Assembly (NCBI RefSeq): GCF_002023715.1
Contig: NZ_MAHX01000007.1
Span: forward strand, 186,001-250,000
Direction of reading: 5' to 3'
Source: Elizabethkingia occulta
GTDB taxonomy: Bacteria > Bacteroidota > Bacteroidia > Flavobacteriales > Weeksellaceae
Length of the DNA stretch: 64,000 bases
This document shows positions 8,009 through 16,126 of the stretch, one piece after another; the first letter of the stretch is position 1, and every line of letters begins with the position of its first letter. A model generated the notes under the pieces. That model saw only the letters and a list, made by a program, of their open reading frames with translations, searched no databases and was not told the DNA's origin. The position numbers were made by a program, and so were the translations under genes.

Positions 8009-8581
8009 ATGTCCGTTTACGAACTCGATAAAACTTTCGAAAAAATCAACTTTAGAGATACTCCTTTGCCAAAAGGCGATTATGAATTTTGTAGCTTTAA
8101 TAATTGTGATTTTTCCGAAACAGATTTATTCTCAGTTTCATTTACGGAATGCCAGTTTGTGAACTGTAATTTTAGCCTTACAAAATTTGGCAGAACAAGC
8201 TTCAAGGACGTAAAGTTTAACGACTGTAAGCTCATGGGGCTGCATTTCGAAAACTGCAATCCTTTTGGTTTATCATTTCGTTTCGAGGATTGTCAGATCT
8301 TGCATTCATCCTTTTATCAGCAAAATATTGCCAAAACGCTGTTTAAAAACTGCAGAATTATAGAAACTGATTTTAGTGATACAAACCTTTCCTATGTTGT
8401 TTTTGATAATAGTGATCTGTCGGGGTCTGTATTTTCAGGAAGTATATTAGAGCGGACAGATTTCCGGACAGCAAAATATTTTTCTGTTGATCTGTCAAAA
8501 AATAAAGTAAAAAAAGCGAAGTTTTCAGCACACAATCTTGTCGGCCTATTGGATAACTACGATCTGGAAATTGATTCTTGA
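8009..8581 (+). CDS. Pentapeptide-repeat protein (Qnr/MfpA-like fold)
   Basis: A 190-aa protein made almost entirely of pentapeptide repeats (consensus A/C-D/N-L/F-x-x) from about residue 27 to 160, for example CSFNN CDFSE TDLFS VSFTE CQFVN CNFSL TKFGR and SDLSG SVFSG SILER TDFRT. Many repeats use Cys or Phe at the fixed positions. Such proteins form a right-handed quadrilateral beta-helix; Qnr and MfpA members mimic DNA and protect gyrase. Whether this one does so cannot be told from sequence. It is shorter than Qnr (about 218 aa). No signal peptide is seen. Confidence 0.85.
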   Translation: MSVYELDKTFEKINFRDTPLPKGDYEFCSFNNCDFSETDLFSVSFTECQFVNCNFSLTKFGRTSFKDVKFNDCKLMGLHFENCNPFGLSFRFEDCQILHSSFYQQNIAKTLFKNCRIIETDFSDTNLSYVVFDNSDLSGSVFSGSILERTDFRTAKYFSVDLSKNKVKKAKFSAHNLVGLLDNYDLEIDS

Positions 8582-8593
8582 GAAAGCTTTGCT

Positions 8594-8601
8594 TATCTTT
8601 G
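8594..8601 (+). promoter_or_regulatory. -7 promoter box of the GNAT gene
   Basis: TATCTTTG (TANNTTTG) lies 17 nt before the start codon at 8619, just after the pentapeptide-repeat stop. Confidence 0.45.
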
Positions 8602-8618
8602 TTACAAACAGATTATTT

Positions 8619-9077
8619 ATGGAACATCAATTTTTCAGAAAACTGGATGAAGGACAAATAGAAGAAATGGTAACAATGATGCGCGAGTTTTATGCAATCG
8701 ATCAGTACCCTTTTAACGAAGATCTTACCAGATCGAACTTCCACCAGTTTGTACAAAACCCGGATTTGGGAAGTGCTTTTGTTATGTACAATGAAGGAAA
8801 TGAGGTGATTGGATATGTAATCCTGACTTATATATTCAGTTTTGAGTTCGGAGGAAGAATAGCTTTTCTGGATGAACTTTTCCTGAATGAAAAAGCTAGA
8901 GGTAAAGGTTATGGTAAACTGGCAGTAGACTTTGTAAAAGATTTTGCCAAAGAGCAGGGGCTAAAAGTTGTAATGCTGGAAATTGAAAGGCATAACAAAA
9001 ATGCTCTGTTATTATACCTGAATAAAGGATTCAAAGAACATTACCGCAATCTGATGATTTATTCACCACAAAATTAA
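8619..9077 (+). CDS. GNAT family N-acetyltransferase
   Basis: A 152-aa cytosolic acetyltransferase. The acetyl-CoA binding loop of the GNAT fold is visible in FLDELFLNEKARGKGYGKLAVDFVKD (about 85-110; R/Q-x-x-G-x-G/A becomes ARGKGYG), followed by LEIERHNKNALLLYLNKGF, the conserved beta4-alpha4 region. The acceptor is unknown. The frame is open upstream into the previous gene, but ATG 8619 preceded by its own promoter box is preferred. Confidence 0.85.
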   Translation: MEHQFFRKLDEGQIEEMVTMMREFYAIDQYPFNEDLTRSNFHQFVQNPDLGSAFVMYNEGNEVIGYVILTYIFSFEFGGRIAFLDELFLNEKARGKGYGKLAVDFVKDFAKEQGLKVVMLEIERHNKNALLLYLNKGFKEHYRNLMIYSPQN

Positions 9078-9107
9078 TACTTGTATCTTTTATATAATAG
9101 ATTGTCT

Positions 9108-9132
9108 AAATCCCTACTAAAGGGATTTTTTT
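9108..9132 (+). terminator. Intrinsic terminator after the GNAT gene
   Basis: 8-bp stem AAATCCCT/AGGGATTT (9108-9115 with 9121-9128), 5-nt loop, then a T run. Confidence 0.8.
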
Positions 9133-9145
9133 ATGGCATATGATT

Positions 9146-9153
9146 TAAATTTG
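9146..9153 (+). promoter_or_regulatory. -7 box placed to give a leaderless MFS mRNA
   Basis: TAAATTTG (TANNTTTG) ends only 4 nt before the MFS ATG at 9158. With usual Bacteroidota spacing, transcription would start at or next to the start codon. Confidence 0.5.
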
Positions 9154-9157
9154 CAGC

Positions 9158-10345
9158 ATGGAAAATAGCATACAAAAAGGATTATCCCGATTACAGATTT
9201 TGATTATGGCCATTACTGCTGGTGTTAGTGTCGCCAGTTTGTATTATGTACAGCCTATTCTGGATGAGGTATCCAAATCTTTACACAAATCCGAAAACGA
9301 GGTTGGACTTCTTCCGGCTTTGGCTCAGGCAGGCTATGGTCTGGGTCTTTTTTTCATTACACCTTATGGTGATAAGATGAACCGGAAAAAATTAATCCTG
9401 CTAATGCTTTTTGTCCTAGTTCTAGCATTATTTGGAATGGCGCTGATCCATAATCTTTATGGTATCTATCTTATGAGCCTGATTATAGGAGCAATGGGAG
9501 CTGCTGCTCAGGTTGTTATGCCTATGGCGGCAACTTTGGCAACCGAAAATAAAGGTAAAATAGTTGGAATGGTTTTTACCGGGTTACTATCCGGAATCCT
9601 TCTGGCCAGAGTTGTCAGCGGCTATAGTGCCAGATTATGGGGATGGCAGTCTATCTATATGATATCGGCTTTTGTCATAATGCTTATGATGGTTTTAATA
9701 CATTTTATCCTTCCCAATGTAGGAACACAATTTAATGGAACTTATGGGGAGTTACTGAAAAGTACCATTGCACAGTATAAGCGTTTCCCAAAACTGAGAA
9801 GATTATCCATTATAGGAGCATTGGTATTTGGTGTTTTTTGCTCATTCTGGACTACAATTACATTTCACCTTACAGGAGAACCATTTTTTCTGAAAAGTGA
9901 TAAAATAGGGCTGTTAGGTATCGTTGCACTGGGTGGAGCTTTATTAGCTCCCATTGTTGGGAGAATGGCCGACAAAGGAAGTCCTGCCCGTGGTATTCTC
10001 TACAGTATTTTGGTTGTAGTCGCTTCAGTGATCCTGATGATGGTATTTCCATCAAATATATGGATGATTGTATTCTCTGTATTTATAATGGACGTTGGTG
10101 TACAAGCCATGCAAATTACCAATATTGCGACAATCTATACATTAGATGAGTCAGCCAACAGCCGGATTAATACGGTTTACATGACATGTTATTTCATCGG
10201 TGGAGCTTTAGGAACCGTTTTAGGCGTTAACTGCTGGCATTATGGCGGCTGGAACTTTGTGTTGATTCAGTTCATGGTTTTACTTATAGCAGCAGTTTGT
10301 GTAGCTATTGTTAACATTAATCCAGAAAAATATAAGTTGAGATAA
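9158..10345 (+). CDS. MFS transporter (DHA1, YnfM/AraJ-like)
   Basis: A 395-aa inner-membrane protein with 12 hydrophobic segments. The MFS motif A region lies between TM2 and TM3 (PYGDKMNRKKLIL, about 68-80), and LSGILLARVVSGYSARLWGWQSIY resembles the motif C region of drug/H+ antiporter-1 exporters. Related proteins export drugs, sugars or purines; the substrate here cannot be told. It is a single gene between a terminator and the copper-module promoter, which lies in its 3' end. Confidence 0.85.
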   Translation: MENSIQKGLSRLQILIMAITAGVSVASLYYVQPILDEVSKSLHKSENEVGLLPALAQAGYGLGLFFITPYGDKMNRKKLILLMLFVLVLALFGMALIHNLYGIYLMSLIIGAMGAAAQVVMPMAATLATENKGKIVGMVFTGLLSGILLARVVSGYSARLWGWQSIYMISAFVIMLMMVLIHFILPNVGTQFNGTYGELLKSTIAQYKRFPKLRRLSIIGALVFGVFCSFWTTITFHLTGEPFFLKSDKIGLLGIVALGGALLAPIVGRMADKGSPARGILYSILVVVASVILMMVFPSNIWMIVFSVFIMDVGVQAMQITNIATIYTLDESANSRINTVYMTCYFIGGALGTVLGVNCWHYGGWNFVLIQFMVLLIAAVCVAIVNINPEKYKLR

Positions 10346-10364
10346 AAAAATATATATAACTTTG
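10337..10364 (+). promoter_or_regulatory. Complete Bacteroidota promoter of the copper module
   Basis: TTG at 10337-10339 and TAACTTTG at 10357-10364 are 17 nt apart, an exact match to the Bacteroidota consensus. The -33 element lies in the last codons of the MFS gene. The box ends 8 nt before the next start codon, so the 5' UTR is only a few bases. Confidence 0.75.
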
Positions 10365-10372
10365 TCAAGGTC

Positions 10373-10762
10373 ATGAAGAAAACCATTCTCATATTATTAG
10401 CATTTTTCTACTCTGCGGTATCCTCCGGTGCAGTAGTGAAAATGCATTATTGTATAGAGGAAGTTATGACGTGTGGTATGAATCATACACCGCCAGTTTC
10501 TTCACCCGACGAATGTAAAGTTGTAAAGACTCCGGATTGTTGCAAAACAAAACTGGAGCTTGTAAAAACCGATGTAGCTAAAAATGCAGAATTGCTACAG
10601 TTACAACTGGCCTCATCATTTGCATTGCTGCCTGAAGTTTCTTTTATTAGTCAGAATGTATTGTTTTCTGAAGAAGAGAAAGGACAGGATTATCTAAGCA
10701 ATGCACCGCCAGAGCTGCGGCAACTTCCTATTTTTATACTGAACTGTAATTTTAGATTATAG
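10373..10762 (+). CDS. HYC_CC_PP family exported protein
   Basis: A 129-aa protein with an N-terminal signal segment (about 1-19). It shows the three motifs that name the family: MHYC (about 24-27), DCCKTK (about 61-66) and APPELRQ (about 114-120), plus further cysteines at CGMNH and DECK. The family is found in Bacteroidota, often beside copper genes, and its His/Cys content suggests periplasmic metal binding; the function is not established. It is first in the cluster ahead of the DUF3347 protein and multicopper oxidase. Confidence 0.8.
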   Translation: MKKTILILLAFFYSAVSSGAVVKMHYCIEEVMTCGMNHTPPVSSPDECKVVKTPDCCKTKLELVKTDVAKNAELLQLQLASSFALLPEVSFISQNVLFSEEEKGQDYLSNAPPELRQLPIFILNCNFRL

Positions 10763-10807
10763 AATTTGATTAAAACAGCTGTTTCTTAATTGAAGCAGTA
10801 TCCAGTA

Positions 10808-10833
10808 ATGCTATGTATGCATAGCTATTTTTA
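10808..10833 (+). terminator. Weak hairpin with T tract in the copper module
   Basis: Stem GCTATG/CATAGC (10810-10815 with 10820-10825), 4-nt loop, then TATTTTTA. It could partly terminate after the HYC_CC_PP gene, with the DUF3347 gene 35 nt beyond. It is short, so uncertain. Confidence 0.35.
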
Positions 10834-10867
10834 ATTCAAATTTTATAAAAATCTAAATTCAACAGAC

Positions 10868-11338
10868 ATGAAAAAATTATTTTTAAGCCTTTTATTTTCG
10901 GCTGCTTCTATCACCGCTTTTGCTCAAAAGTCAAACACTCAGATTGAAAAACTTTACCATAATTATATCGCTATAAAAGATGCCTTAACTCAGGATGATA
11001 CTGCAAAAGCTTCTGCTGCTGCAAAAGTATTCTTACAATCGGCATCTGCGGTTGATTTTAAAGTACTATCAGAAGATAATGTAAATAAACTGAGAAAAGA
11101 TGCAGGCGCTATTATAGAAGCAAAAAATCTGTCAACACAAAGAAATTATTTCTTCAATCTTTCCGATAATATGGCTGCAATAGCCAATCACTTCAAAGTT
11201 TCCTCAACTCCTGTTTATGTACAATATTGTCCTATGGCAAAAGGACAATGGCTGAGTGACGAGAAGGAGATTAAAAATCCTTATTATGGCAACTCTATGC
11301 TTACTTGTGGTTCAGTAAAATCTGAAATTAAAAAGTAA
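10868..11338 (+). CDS. DUF3347 domain-containing exported protein
   Basis: A 156-aa protein with a cleavable signal peptide (MKKLFLSLLFSAASITAFAQ). The DUF3347 domain fills the rest: a helical region (YHNYIAIKDALTQDD), then a C-terminal signature YVQYCPMAKGQWLSDEKEIKNPYYGNSMLTCG (about 117-148) whose Cys, Met and Cys are candidate copper ligands. The domain occurs alone and fused to CusB-type copper efflux proteins in Bacteroidota. It lies 4 nt upstream of the multicopper oxidase and is surely co-expressed. The biochemical role is unknown. Confidence 0.88.
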   Translation: MKKLFLSLLFSAASITAFAQKSNTQIEKLYHNYIAIKDALTQDDTAKASAAAKVFLQSASAVDFKVLSEDNVNKLRKDAGAIIEAKNLSTQRNYFFNLSDNMAAIANHFKVSSTPVYVQYCPMAKGQWLSDEKEIKNPYYGNSMLTCGSVKSEIKK

Positions 11339-11342
11339 ACAA

Positions 11343-13943
11343 ATGAGGAAATTATTGTTGATATTGTTTGTGTCAGGCTTTAGCCTTTCACAGGCACAGC
11401 ATCAGCATGAGGGAAACTCCGGACAAAAAACCAACTTACAGCAAAGTGCTACAGTACAGAAATATACCTGTCCTATGCATTCTGAAGTGGTAAGTGATAA
11501 ACCCGGAAAATGTCCTAAATGCGGAATGGAGCTGGTGCCCATGAAAGAGGAAAAGAAGATACAGGAAGATATGGACCTGAAAAGGAATCCTAAGAATGGA
11601 CTGGTGAATTTTGAAGGTAAGATTGTGCGTTATGATCTTTATGTAAGTGACTCTATGGTTAATTTTACCGGAAAGCACGGTCATGCTTTTGCTATTAACG
11701 GTCAGTTACCAGCTCCTACATTGTATTTCACAGAAGGAGACACTGCAGAAATCCATGTGCATAACAGACTGAAAAAAGAAAATACAGCACTTCACTGGCA
11801 TGGCGTAATGTTGGAGAATAAAGAAGATGGTATTCCTTTTCTTACCCAGAAACCCATAAAACCTGGTGAAACCTATGTCTACAGGTTTAAAATCTCACAG
11901 AACGGTACATACTGGTATCATTCACATGAGAAGTTACAGGAACAAATGGGAATGTATGGAATGTTGGTTTTCCGGAAAAGAGGTGAAACCGAAGCTGACC
12001 GGAAGGTTCAGGCAGATATTCCTGTAATGCTAAGTGAATGGACAGACGAACATCCGCATCAGGTAATGCGGAGGTTACAGATGGGAGTAGCTGACTGGTA
12101 TGCGATAAAAAAGAAATCAGTACAAAGTTACTCAGAGGCTATTGCTTCCGGAAATTTCTTTACTAAGCTGAAAAACGAATGGAAAAGAATGGAGGCTATG
12201 GATATCAGCGATGTCTATTATGATAAATTCTTGCTGAATGGACAACCTTCGACTTCTTATAAAAACCTGAAGGCAGGTGACAAGGTAAGATTGAGAATTG
12301 CAAATGGAGGTGCTTCTTCTTATTTCTGGCTTACATATGGTGGAGGAAAAATAACGGTAGTAGGAAATGATGGTAACGATGTAGAACCTGTAGAAGTTGA
12401 TAAACTGATTGTGGGAATTTCTGAAACTTACGATGTAGAGGTCACAATTCCTGAGAATAAAAGTTTTGAATTTCGGGCAACTTCCGAAGACAGAACTGGA
12501 CATTCATCATTATGGCTGGGTGAAGGAGAAAAAGTTGAAGCTCCTGAACTAAAAAGACTGATGCTTTTTGAAGGGATGAAAAGTATGAACAACATGATGA
12601 AGATGAACGGGGATATGAAGCCGATGAACATGAAAATGGGATTACAAAAGATGGATGCTAATTCAGTAATGTATCCTGAAGTTCCCGAAGAAGAAAGAAA
12701 AGCTACAATGCAGCATCTGAAAGACATGATGAATCCTCCGAAAAAGGTTAAGCCTAAAAAAGAAGATCATTCCGCAAGTGATATGCCATTAAAACTTTCA
12801 GACTCCAAAGCAGATGAGCATGCCGGACATGATATGGGGAATAAAAATGAAGATACTCCGTTACAGCTTTCAGATTCTAAAGCAGATGAACATGCTGGTC
12901 ATAATATGGCTGATATGCCGAAACAAAGACCTGTTACCCTGAATTATGATATGCTGGCATCTACAGAAATGACATCATTACCTACAGATGCTCCGGTAAA
13001 AGAACTAAAATTCACACTGGAAGGGAACATGCGCCGTTATGTATGGTCACTGGATAATAAAACAGTTATAGAAACTGATAAAATAAAGATTAAACGTGGA
13101 GAAATTGTACGTATTACAATGTACAATAACTCTATGATGCGCCACCCAATGCACCTTCATGGACATGATTTCAGAGTAATCAACAGCAAAGGAGAATATT
13201 CTCCGTTAAAAAATGTACTGGACCTTATGCCTATGGAGACCGTAACAATAGAGTTCCCGGCCAATCAGGACGGAGACTGGTTTTTCCACTGTCATATATT
13301 GTATCACATGATGGCCGGAATGGGAAGAGTCTTTAGTTATGAAGATTCAAAACCTAATCCCAATCTTACCAATCCTAAGAAAGATTGGAAGGACTTCCTG
13401 AAAGATAACCATATGTGGGCTAATACAGCTACTGTTGCATTGGAATCAAGAAGTTCACATATAGCTGCAAGAGTAGGTGATGCCCGTTATGAATTACAAG
13501 GGGAATTGCATACCGGATATACAAAAACAGATGGTATGGAAGCTGAAGTAAGATTTGGACGTTATTTAGGTAAATTCCAATGGTTATATCCGTATGTTGG
13601 ATTCCAGACCAGAAGCAGGGACCGGGAATCTGGAGATGCCAGAAGAACAATGTTCAATCAGTTGGCAAAACACAATAACCGACATGTATTTACCGCCGGT
13701 TTCCAATATATCCTGCCATGGCTGGTAACAGCAGATGCAAGTGTGGATCAGAATGGTAAGGTAAGATTAGTATTACAGCGTGAGGATATTCCGATAACGC
13801 CGAGAATAAGAGGTAATTTTATGGTGAATACGGATCGGGAATACCGATTGGGACTTAGTTATATACTTCAGAAATGGTTGCAGCTATCCTCGCATTACGA
13901 TAGTGATATGGGATGGAGTGCAGGTCTAACATTTGTTTACTAA
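11343..13943 (+). CDS. Multicopper oxidase (CopA-like) fused to CopB-like barrel
   Basis: An 866-aa exported protein. Parts in order: signal peptide (1-19); heavy-metal-binding motif YTCPMHSEVVSDKPGKCPKC (about 40-59, continuing GMELVPM); multicopper oxidase domains with HWHG (about 150), YWYHSHE (about 189), HPMHLHGH (about 601) and HCHILYHMMAGM (about 649), which supply the type 1, 2 and 3 copper ligands; a Met/His-rich insert (about 410-530) with a duplicated segment; and a C-terminal region (about 690-866) resembling the CopB outer-membrane barrel. CopA oxidises Cu(I) in the periplasm; CopB is normally a separate protein. The length, far above the roughly 600 aa of CopA, supports a true fusion; no frameshift is seen. 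Confidence 0.88.
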   Translation: MRKLLLILFVSGFSLSQAQHQHEGNSGQKTNLQQSATVQKYTCPMHSEVVSDKPGKCPKCGMELVPMKEEKKIQEDMDLKRNPKNGLVNFEGKIVRYDLYVSDSMVNFTGKHGHAFAINGQLPAPTLYFTEGDTAEIHVHNRLKKENTALHWHGVMLENKEDGIPFLTQKPIKPGETYVYRFKISQNGTYWYHSHEKLQEQMGMYGMLVFRKRGETEADRKVQADIPVMLSEWTDEHPHQVMRRLQMGVADWYAIKKKSVQSYSEAIASGNFFTKLKNEWKRMEAMDISDVYYDKFLLNGQPSTSYKNLKAGDKVRLRIANGGASSYFWLTYGGGKITVVGNDGNDVEPVEVDKLIVGISETYDVEVTIPENKSFEFRATSEDRTGHSSLWLGEGEKVEAPELKRLMLFEGMKSMNNMMKMNGDMKPMNMKMGLQKMDANSVMYPEVPEEERKATMQHLKDMMNPPKKVKPKKEDHSASDMPLKLSDSKADEHAGHDMGNKNEDTPLQLSDSKADEHAGHNMADMPKQRPVTLNYDMLASTEMTSLPTDAPVKELKFTLEGNMRRYVWSLDNKTVIETDKIKIKRGEIVRITMYNNSMMRHPMHLHGHDFRVINSKGEYSPLKNVLDLMPMETVTIEFPANQDGDWFFHCHILYHMMAGMGRVFSYEDSKPNPNLTNPKKDWKDFLKDNHMWANTATVALESRSSHIAARVGDARYELQGELHTGYTKTDGMEAEVRFGRYLGKFQWLYPYVGFQTRSRDRESGDARRTMFNQLAKHNNRHVFTAGFQYILPWLVTADASVDQNGKVRLVLQREDIPITPRIRGNFMVNTDREYRLGLSYILQKWLQLSSHYDSDMGWSAGLTFVY
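12785..12910 (+). repeat. Internal tandem duplication in the oxidase insert
   Basis: Two copies of a 17-residue unit, PLKLSDSKADEHAGHDM (about 481-497) and PLQLSDSKADEHAGHNM (about 505-521), separated by a short acidic spacer. The DNA copies differ mostly at third positions, so the duplication is not brand new. Each unit adds two His and one Met of the kind that bind copper. Confidence 0.8.
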
Positions 13944-13988
13944 CTCTGATTATAAGGTTGTAAAATAACTGAGAATAAAATATAGATA

Positions 13989-14031
13989 ACCGATAACTAT
14001 TTGATATTTCAAAAAAGTTATCGGTTTTTTT
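13989..14031 (+). terminator. Intrinsic terminator of the copper module
   Basis: 10-bp stem ACCGATAACT/AGTTATCGGT (13989-13998 with 14016-14025), 17-nt loop and a T7 tract. Confidence 0.85.
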
Positions 14032-14067
14032 GTAATAATTATTTATCTTCGGGAAAAATTATTGTTT

Positions 14068-15066
14068 ATGAAGAAAATTGTATTGGCTGTAGGGTCAGCA
14101 CTTGTTCTTTTTTCATGTGCTGTTCAAAACCCTCAGAAAGTATATGAAAGTTCCCTGAAAAGTATTTCGGCTGAGAACCTGAAACGAGACTTGTATATTA
14201 TTGCAAGTGATGAAATGCAGGGAAGAGACACTGGCTCTCCGGGACAGAAGAAAGCTGGCGAATACATGATAAACCAATACAAGAAGAACGGTATAGGACA
14301 TCCGCCTAGCATGAGTTCTTATTATCAGAAAGTTCCTTCAGAATACATGAGCAAAAGAAAAAAGATCAATGATTCTGAAAATATTCTTGCTTACATCGAA
14401 GGATCAGAAAAACCAAACGAAATTATTGTAGTTTCTGCACACTATGACCATGTAGGAATGAACAATGGCCAGATTTATAACGGTGCTGATGATGACGGAT
14501 CCGGAACCGTTGGTGTTATGGCAATTGCTGAAGCTTTTCACAAAGCTAAAAAAGCAGGACATGGGCCAAAGCGTTCTATTTTATTTCTTCATGTAACCGG
14601 AGAAGAGAAAGGTCTTTTCGGATCAAGCTATTATTCCGATAATCCAATTTTCCCGTTGGCTAATACTGTGGCGGATTTAAATATCGACATGATAGGAAGA
14701 GTAGATCCATTGCATAAAGATAACCCGAACTTCGTATATGTAGTAGGTTCAGAAATGCTAAGTTCTCAGTTGAAGGAAGCTGTAGAGAAAGCTAACAAAG
14801 CAACACACAATCTGTATCTGGATTATAAATACGATGATCCAAAAGATCCGGACAGAATCTATTACCGTTCAGACCACTATAATTTTGCAAAGCACAATAT
14901 TCCGATTGCTTTCTTCTTCGATGGTATCCACGAAGATTATCATAAGCCTACAGATACACCGGATAAAATAGATTATCCGTTGTTGATGAAGAGAACTCAG
15001 TTAGTATTCGCTATAGCATGGGATCTGGCAAACAGACCAGACAGAATTGTTGTAGATAAAAAATAA
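14068..15066 (+). CDS. M28 family zinc aminopeptidase, lipoprotein
   Basis: A 332-aa protein with a lipoprotein signal (lipobox LFSC, Cys17), so it is anchored in the envelope. The M28 metal-binding set is complete: His in SAHYDHVGM, Asp in GADDDGSG, the catalytic Glu pair in TGEEKGLFGSSYY, Asp in NIDMIGRVD and His in HEDYHKPTDTPDKIDY. This family removes N-terminal residues from peptides. The start is ATG 14068; a TTG two codons upstream is less likely. TATCTTCG about 20 nt upstream is a near match to the -7 box. Monocistronic between terminators. Confidence 0.92.
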   Translation: MKKIVLAVGSALVLFSCAVQNPQKVYESSLKSISAENLKRDLYIIASDEMQGRDTGSPGQKKAGEYMINQYKKNGIGHPPSMSSYYQKVPSEYMSKRKKINDSENILAYIEGSEKPNEIIVVSAHYDHVGMNNGQIYNGADDDGSGTVGVMAIAEAFHKAKKAGHGPKRSILFLHVTGEEKGLFGSSYYSDNPIFPLANTVADLNIDMIGRVDPLHKDNPNFVYVVGSEMLSSQLKEAVEKANKATHNLYLDYKYDDPKDPDRIYYRSDHYNFAKHNIPIAFFFDGIHEDYHKPTDTPDKIDYPLLMKRTQLVFAIAWDLANRPDRIVVDKK

Positions 15067-15100
15067 TGTTAATATAAAAACATCTGTTTTTATGAAGTGG

Positions 15101-15128
15101 CCGGAGGATTTATTTCTCCGGTTTTTTT
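15101..15128 (+). terminator. Intrinsic terminator after the M28 peptidase
   Basis: Stem CCGGAG/CTCCGG (15101-15106 with 15116-15121), 9-nt loop and a T7 tract. Confidence 0.85.
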
Positions 15129-15329
15129 ATTTCAGGTAAATGCGGAAAAAATTATACGAATAAAAAAGTTATGGAACACCCTGATAGTGCTTTTTTGCTA
15201 TTATATTGCGTTATTATTATAATGAAATATTATCAATAATTTAAGAACGTTATTGTGGAAATGTTAGTAAATAATGCCTTTTGTTTTATGTAAAATTCTT
15301 ATTTTTAAGCAATTATAAAATATAGTCTT

Positions 15330-15581
15330 ATGGAAATAGTGTTAGTAAATAATAACGTTTCCGGTATCGGAGATAACTTCAGTGATGCAAAGTTTTATTT
15401 CGAAAATATCCGAAAGGAACTTTATCAGAAACTATCCGATTACTATGGAAAAGTGAGTCTATGTTTGATGCCTAACTTCAAGTTTAGTATCAATATCGAG
15501 AAATGCGACAATATTGAAGAGGTAAAGAAGATTATTCACGATATGCCGAAGAATCTTCAGGAATGGATTTTTAAAAAATAA
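15330..15581 (+). CDS. Small hypothetical protein
   Basis: An 83-aa protein that I do not recognise. It has no signal peptide, membrane helix or metal motif. It looks like a small mixed alpha/beta protein with a hydrophobic first strand (MEIVLVNNNVSGIG), an amphipathic helix (DAKFYFENIRKELYQKLSDYYG) and a charged C-terminal helix. A good terminator just downstream and ordinary codon use support a real gene. About 260 nt of AT-rich sequence precede it, with no clear promoter. Confidence 0.6.
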   Translation: MEIVLVNNNVSGIGDNFSDAKFYFENIRKELYQKLSDYYGKVSLCLMPNFKFSINIEKCDNIEEVKKIIHDMPKNLQEWIFKK

Positions 15582-15602
15582 AAATAGAATTGAATGACAA
15601 TT

Positions 15603-15631
15603 AAAGCTTCCGTAAGGAGGCTTTTTTTAGT
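15603..15631 (+). terminator. Intrinsic terminator after the small hypothetical gene
   Basis: 9-bp stem with one G-T pair (AAAGCTTCC with GGAGGCTTT), GTAA loop and a T run. Confidence 0.85.
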
Positions 15632-15696
15632 TTATATCCTAGTGAACCTGTTAGGAATATTTAATAATATTCTTGTCTGAAAATTAAAATATTGGA

Positions 15697-15745
15697 TTTC
15701 CGCGCCAACTTTAGGTGAATATACTGACTGAAAATCAGGCGGAAA
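15697..15745 (+). other. Unassigned structured element upstream of the cobalamin leader
   Basis: Outer arms TTTCCGC (15697-15703) and GCGGAAA (15739-15745) enclose a nested CTGA/TCAG hairpin (15724-15738) that stacks directly on the outer stem. No ORF covers it, and it matches no RNA class I can name. The rest of 15632-15900 is AT-rich, with another palindrome GAATATT-TAAT-AATATTC near 15654. Confidence 0.35.
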
Positions 15746-15901
15746 ATACTACTGTATCGAGGGAAAATAAATTATTTACCGCATAGATATAAAATATCTA
15801 TAATGCCCTTACAGAAGGTGATTCAGCTTTTTACTCACTTTAAAATATAAATAATTTCCGGCTCCGGACTGAAATATTTACAAATGATAGGCAAAATTTT
15901 C

Positions 15902-15909
15902 TATATTTA
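15902..15909 (+). promoter_or_regulatory. Probable -7 box of the cobalamin-prp leader
   Basis: TATATTTA differs from TANNTTTG only in the last base. It is followed at 15914-15935 by a perfect 9-bp hairpin (AGGAACAAA/TTTGTTCCT), then the riboswitch. No -33 TTG is seen. Confidence 0.4.
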
Positions 15910-15939
15910 GAACAGGAACAAATTCTTTTGTTCCTAATA

Positions 15940-16126
15940 TCAACCGAAATTGGTTACACTTAGACGTGTATTAAAAGGGAATCGTGTGAAAATCACGAAC
16001 TGTCGCGCAACTGTAAGTAACAACATATAAGGTTATTATCAACAATTAGTTCACTGTTCATATAACAGAATGGGAAGAACGATGATAACTGTTACAAGTC
16101 AGGAGACCTGCCTTTTTTCGAATTGA
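15940..16126 (+). promoter_or_regulatory. Cobalamin (B12) riboswitch
   Basis: Conserved blocks appear in order: TTGGTTACACT, AAAAGGGAATCGTGTG, the L4 core CTGTCGCGCAACTGTAA, and the B12 box AGTCAGGAGACCTGCC (16098-16112). A P1 helix can form between TCAACCG (15940-15946) and CGAATTGA (16119-16126). The variable arm between the core and B12 box (16022-16090) contains a long hairpin. TTTTTT follows the B12 box directly. The aptamer is on the + strand, and the first gene beyond it is prpB. Confidence 0.95.

Noticed and set aside
8009-8581. Quinolone-resistance Qnr gene
   Set aside because: The pentapeptide fold is clear, but length and sequence do not identify Qnr; gyrase protection cannot be claimed from sequence.
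12132-12503. 123-aa minus-strand ORF inside the multicopper oxidase gene
   Set aside because: It is a shadow frame opposite a well-supported domain region.
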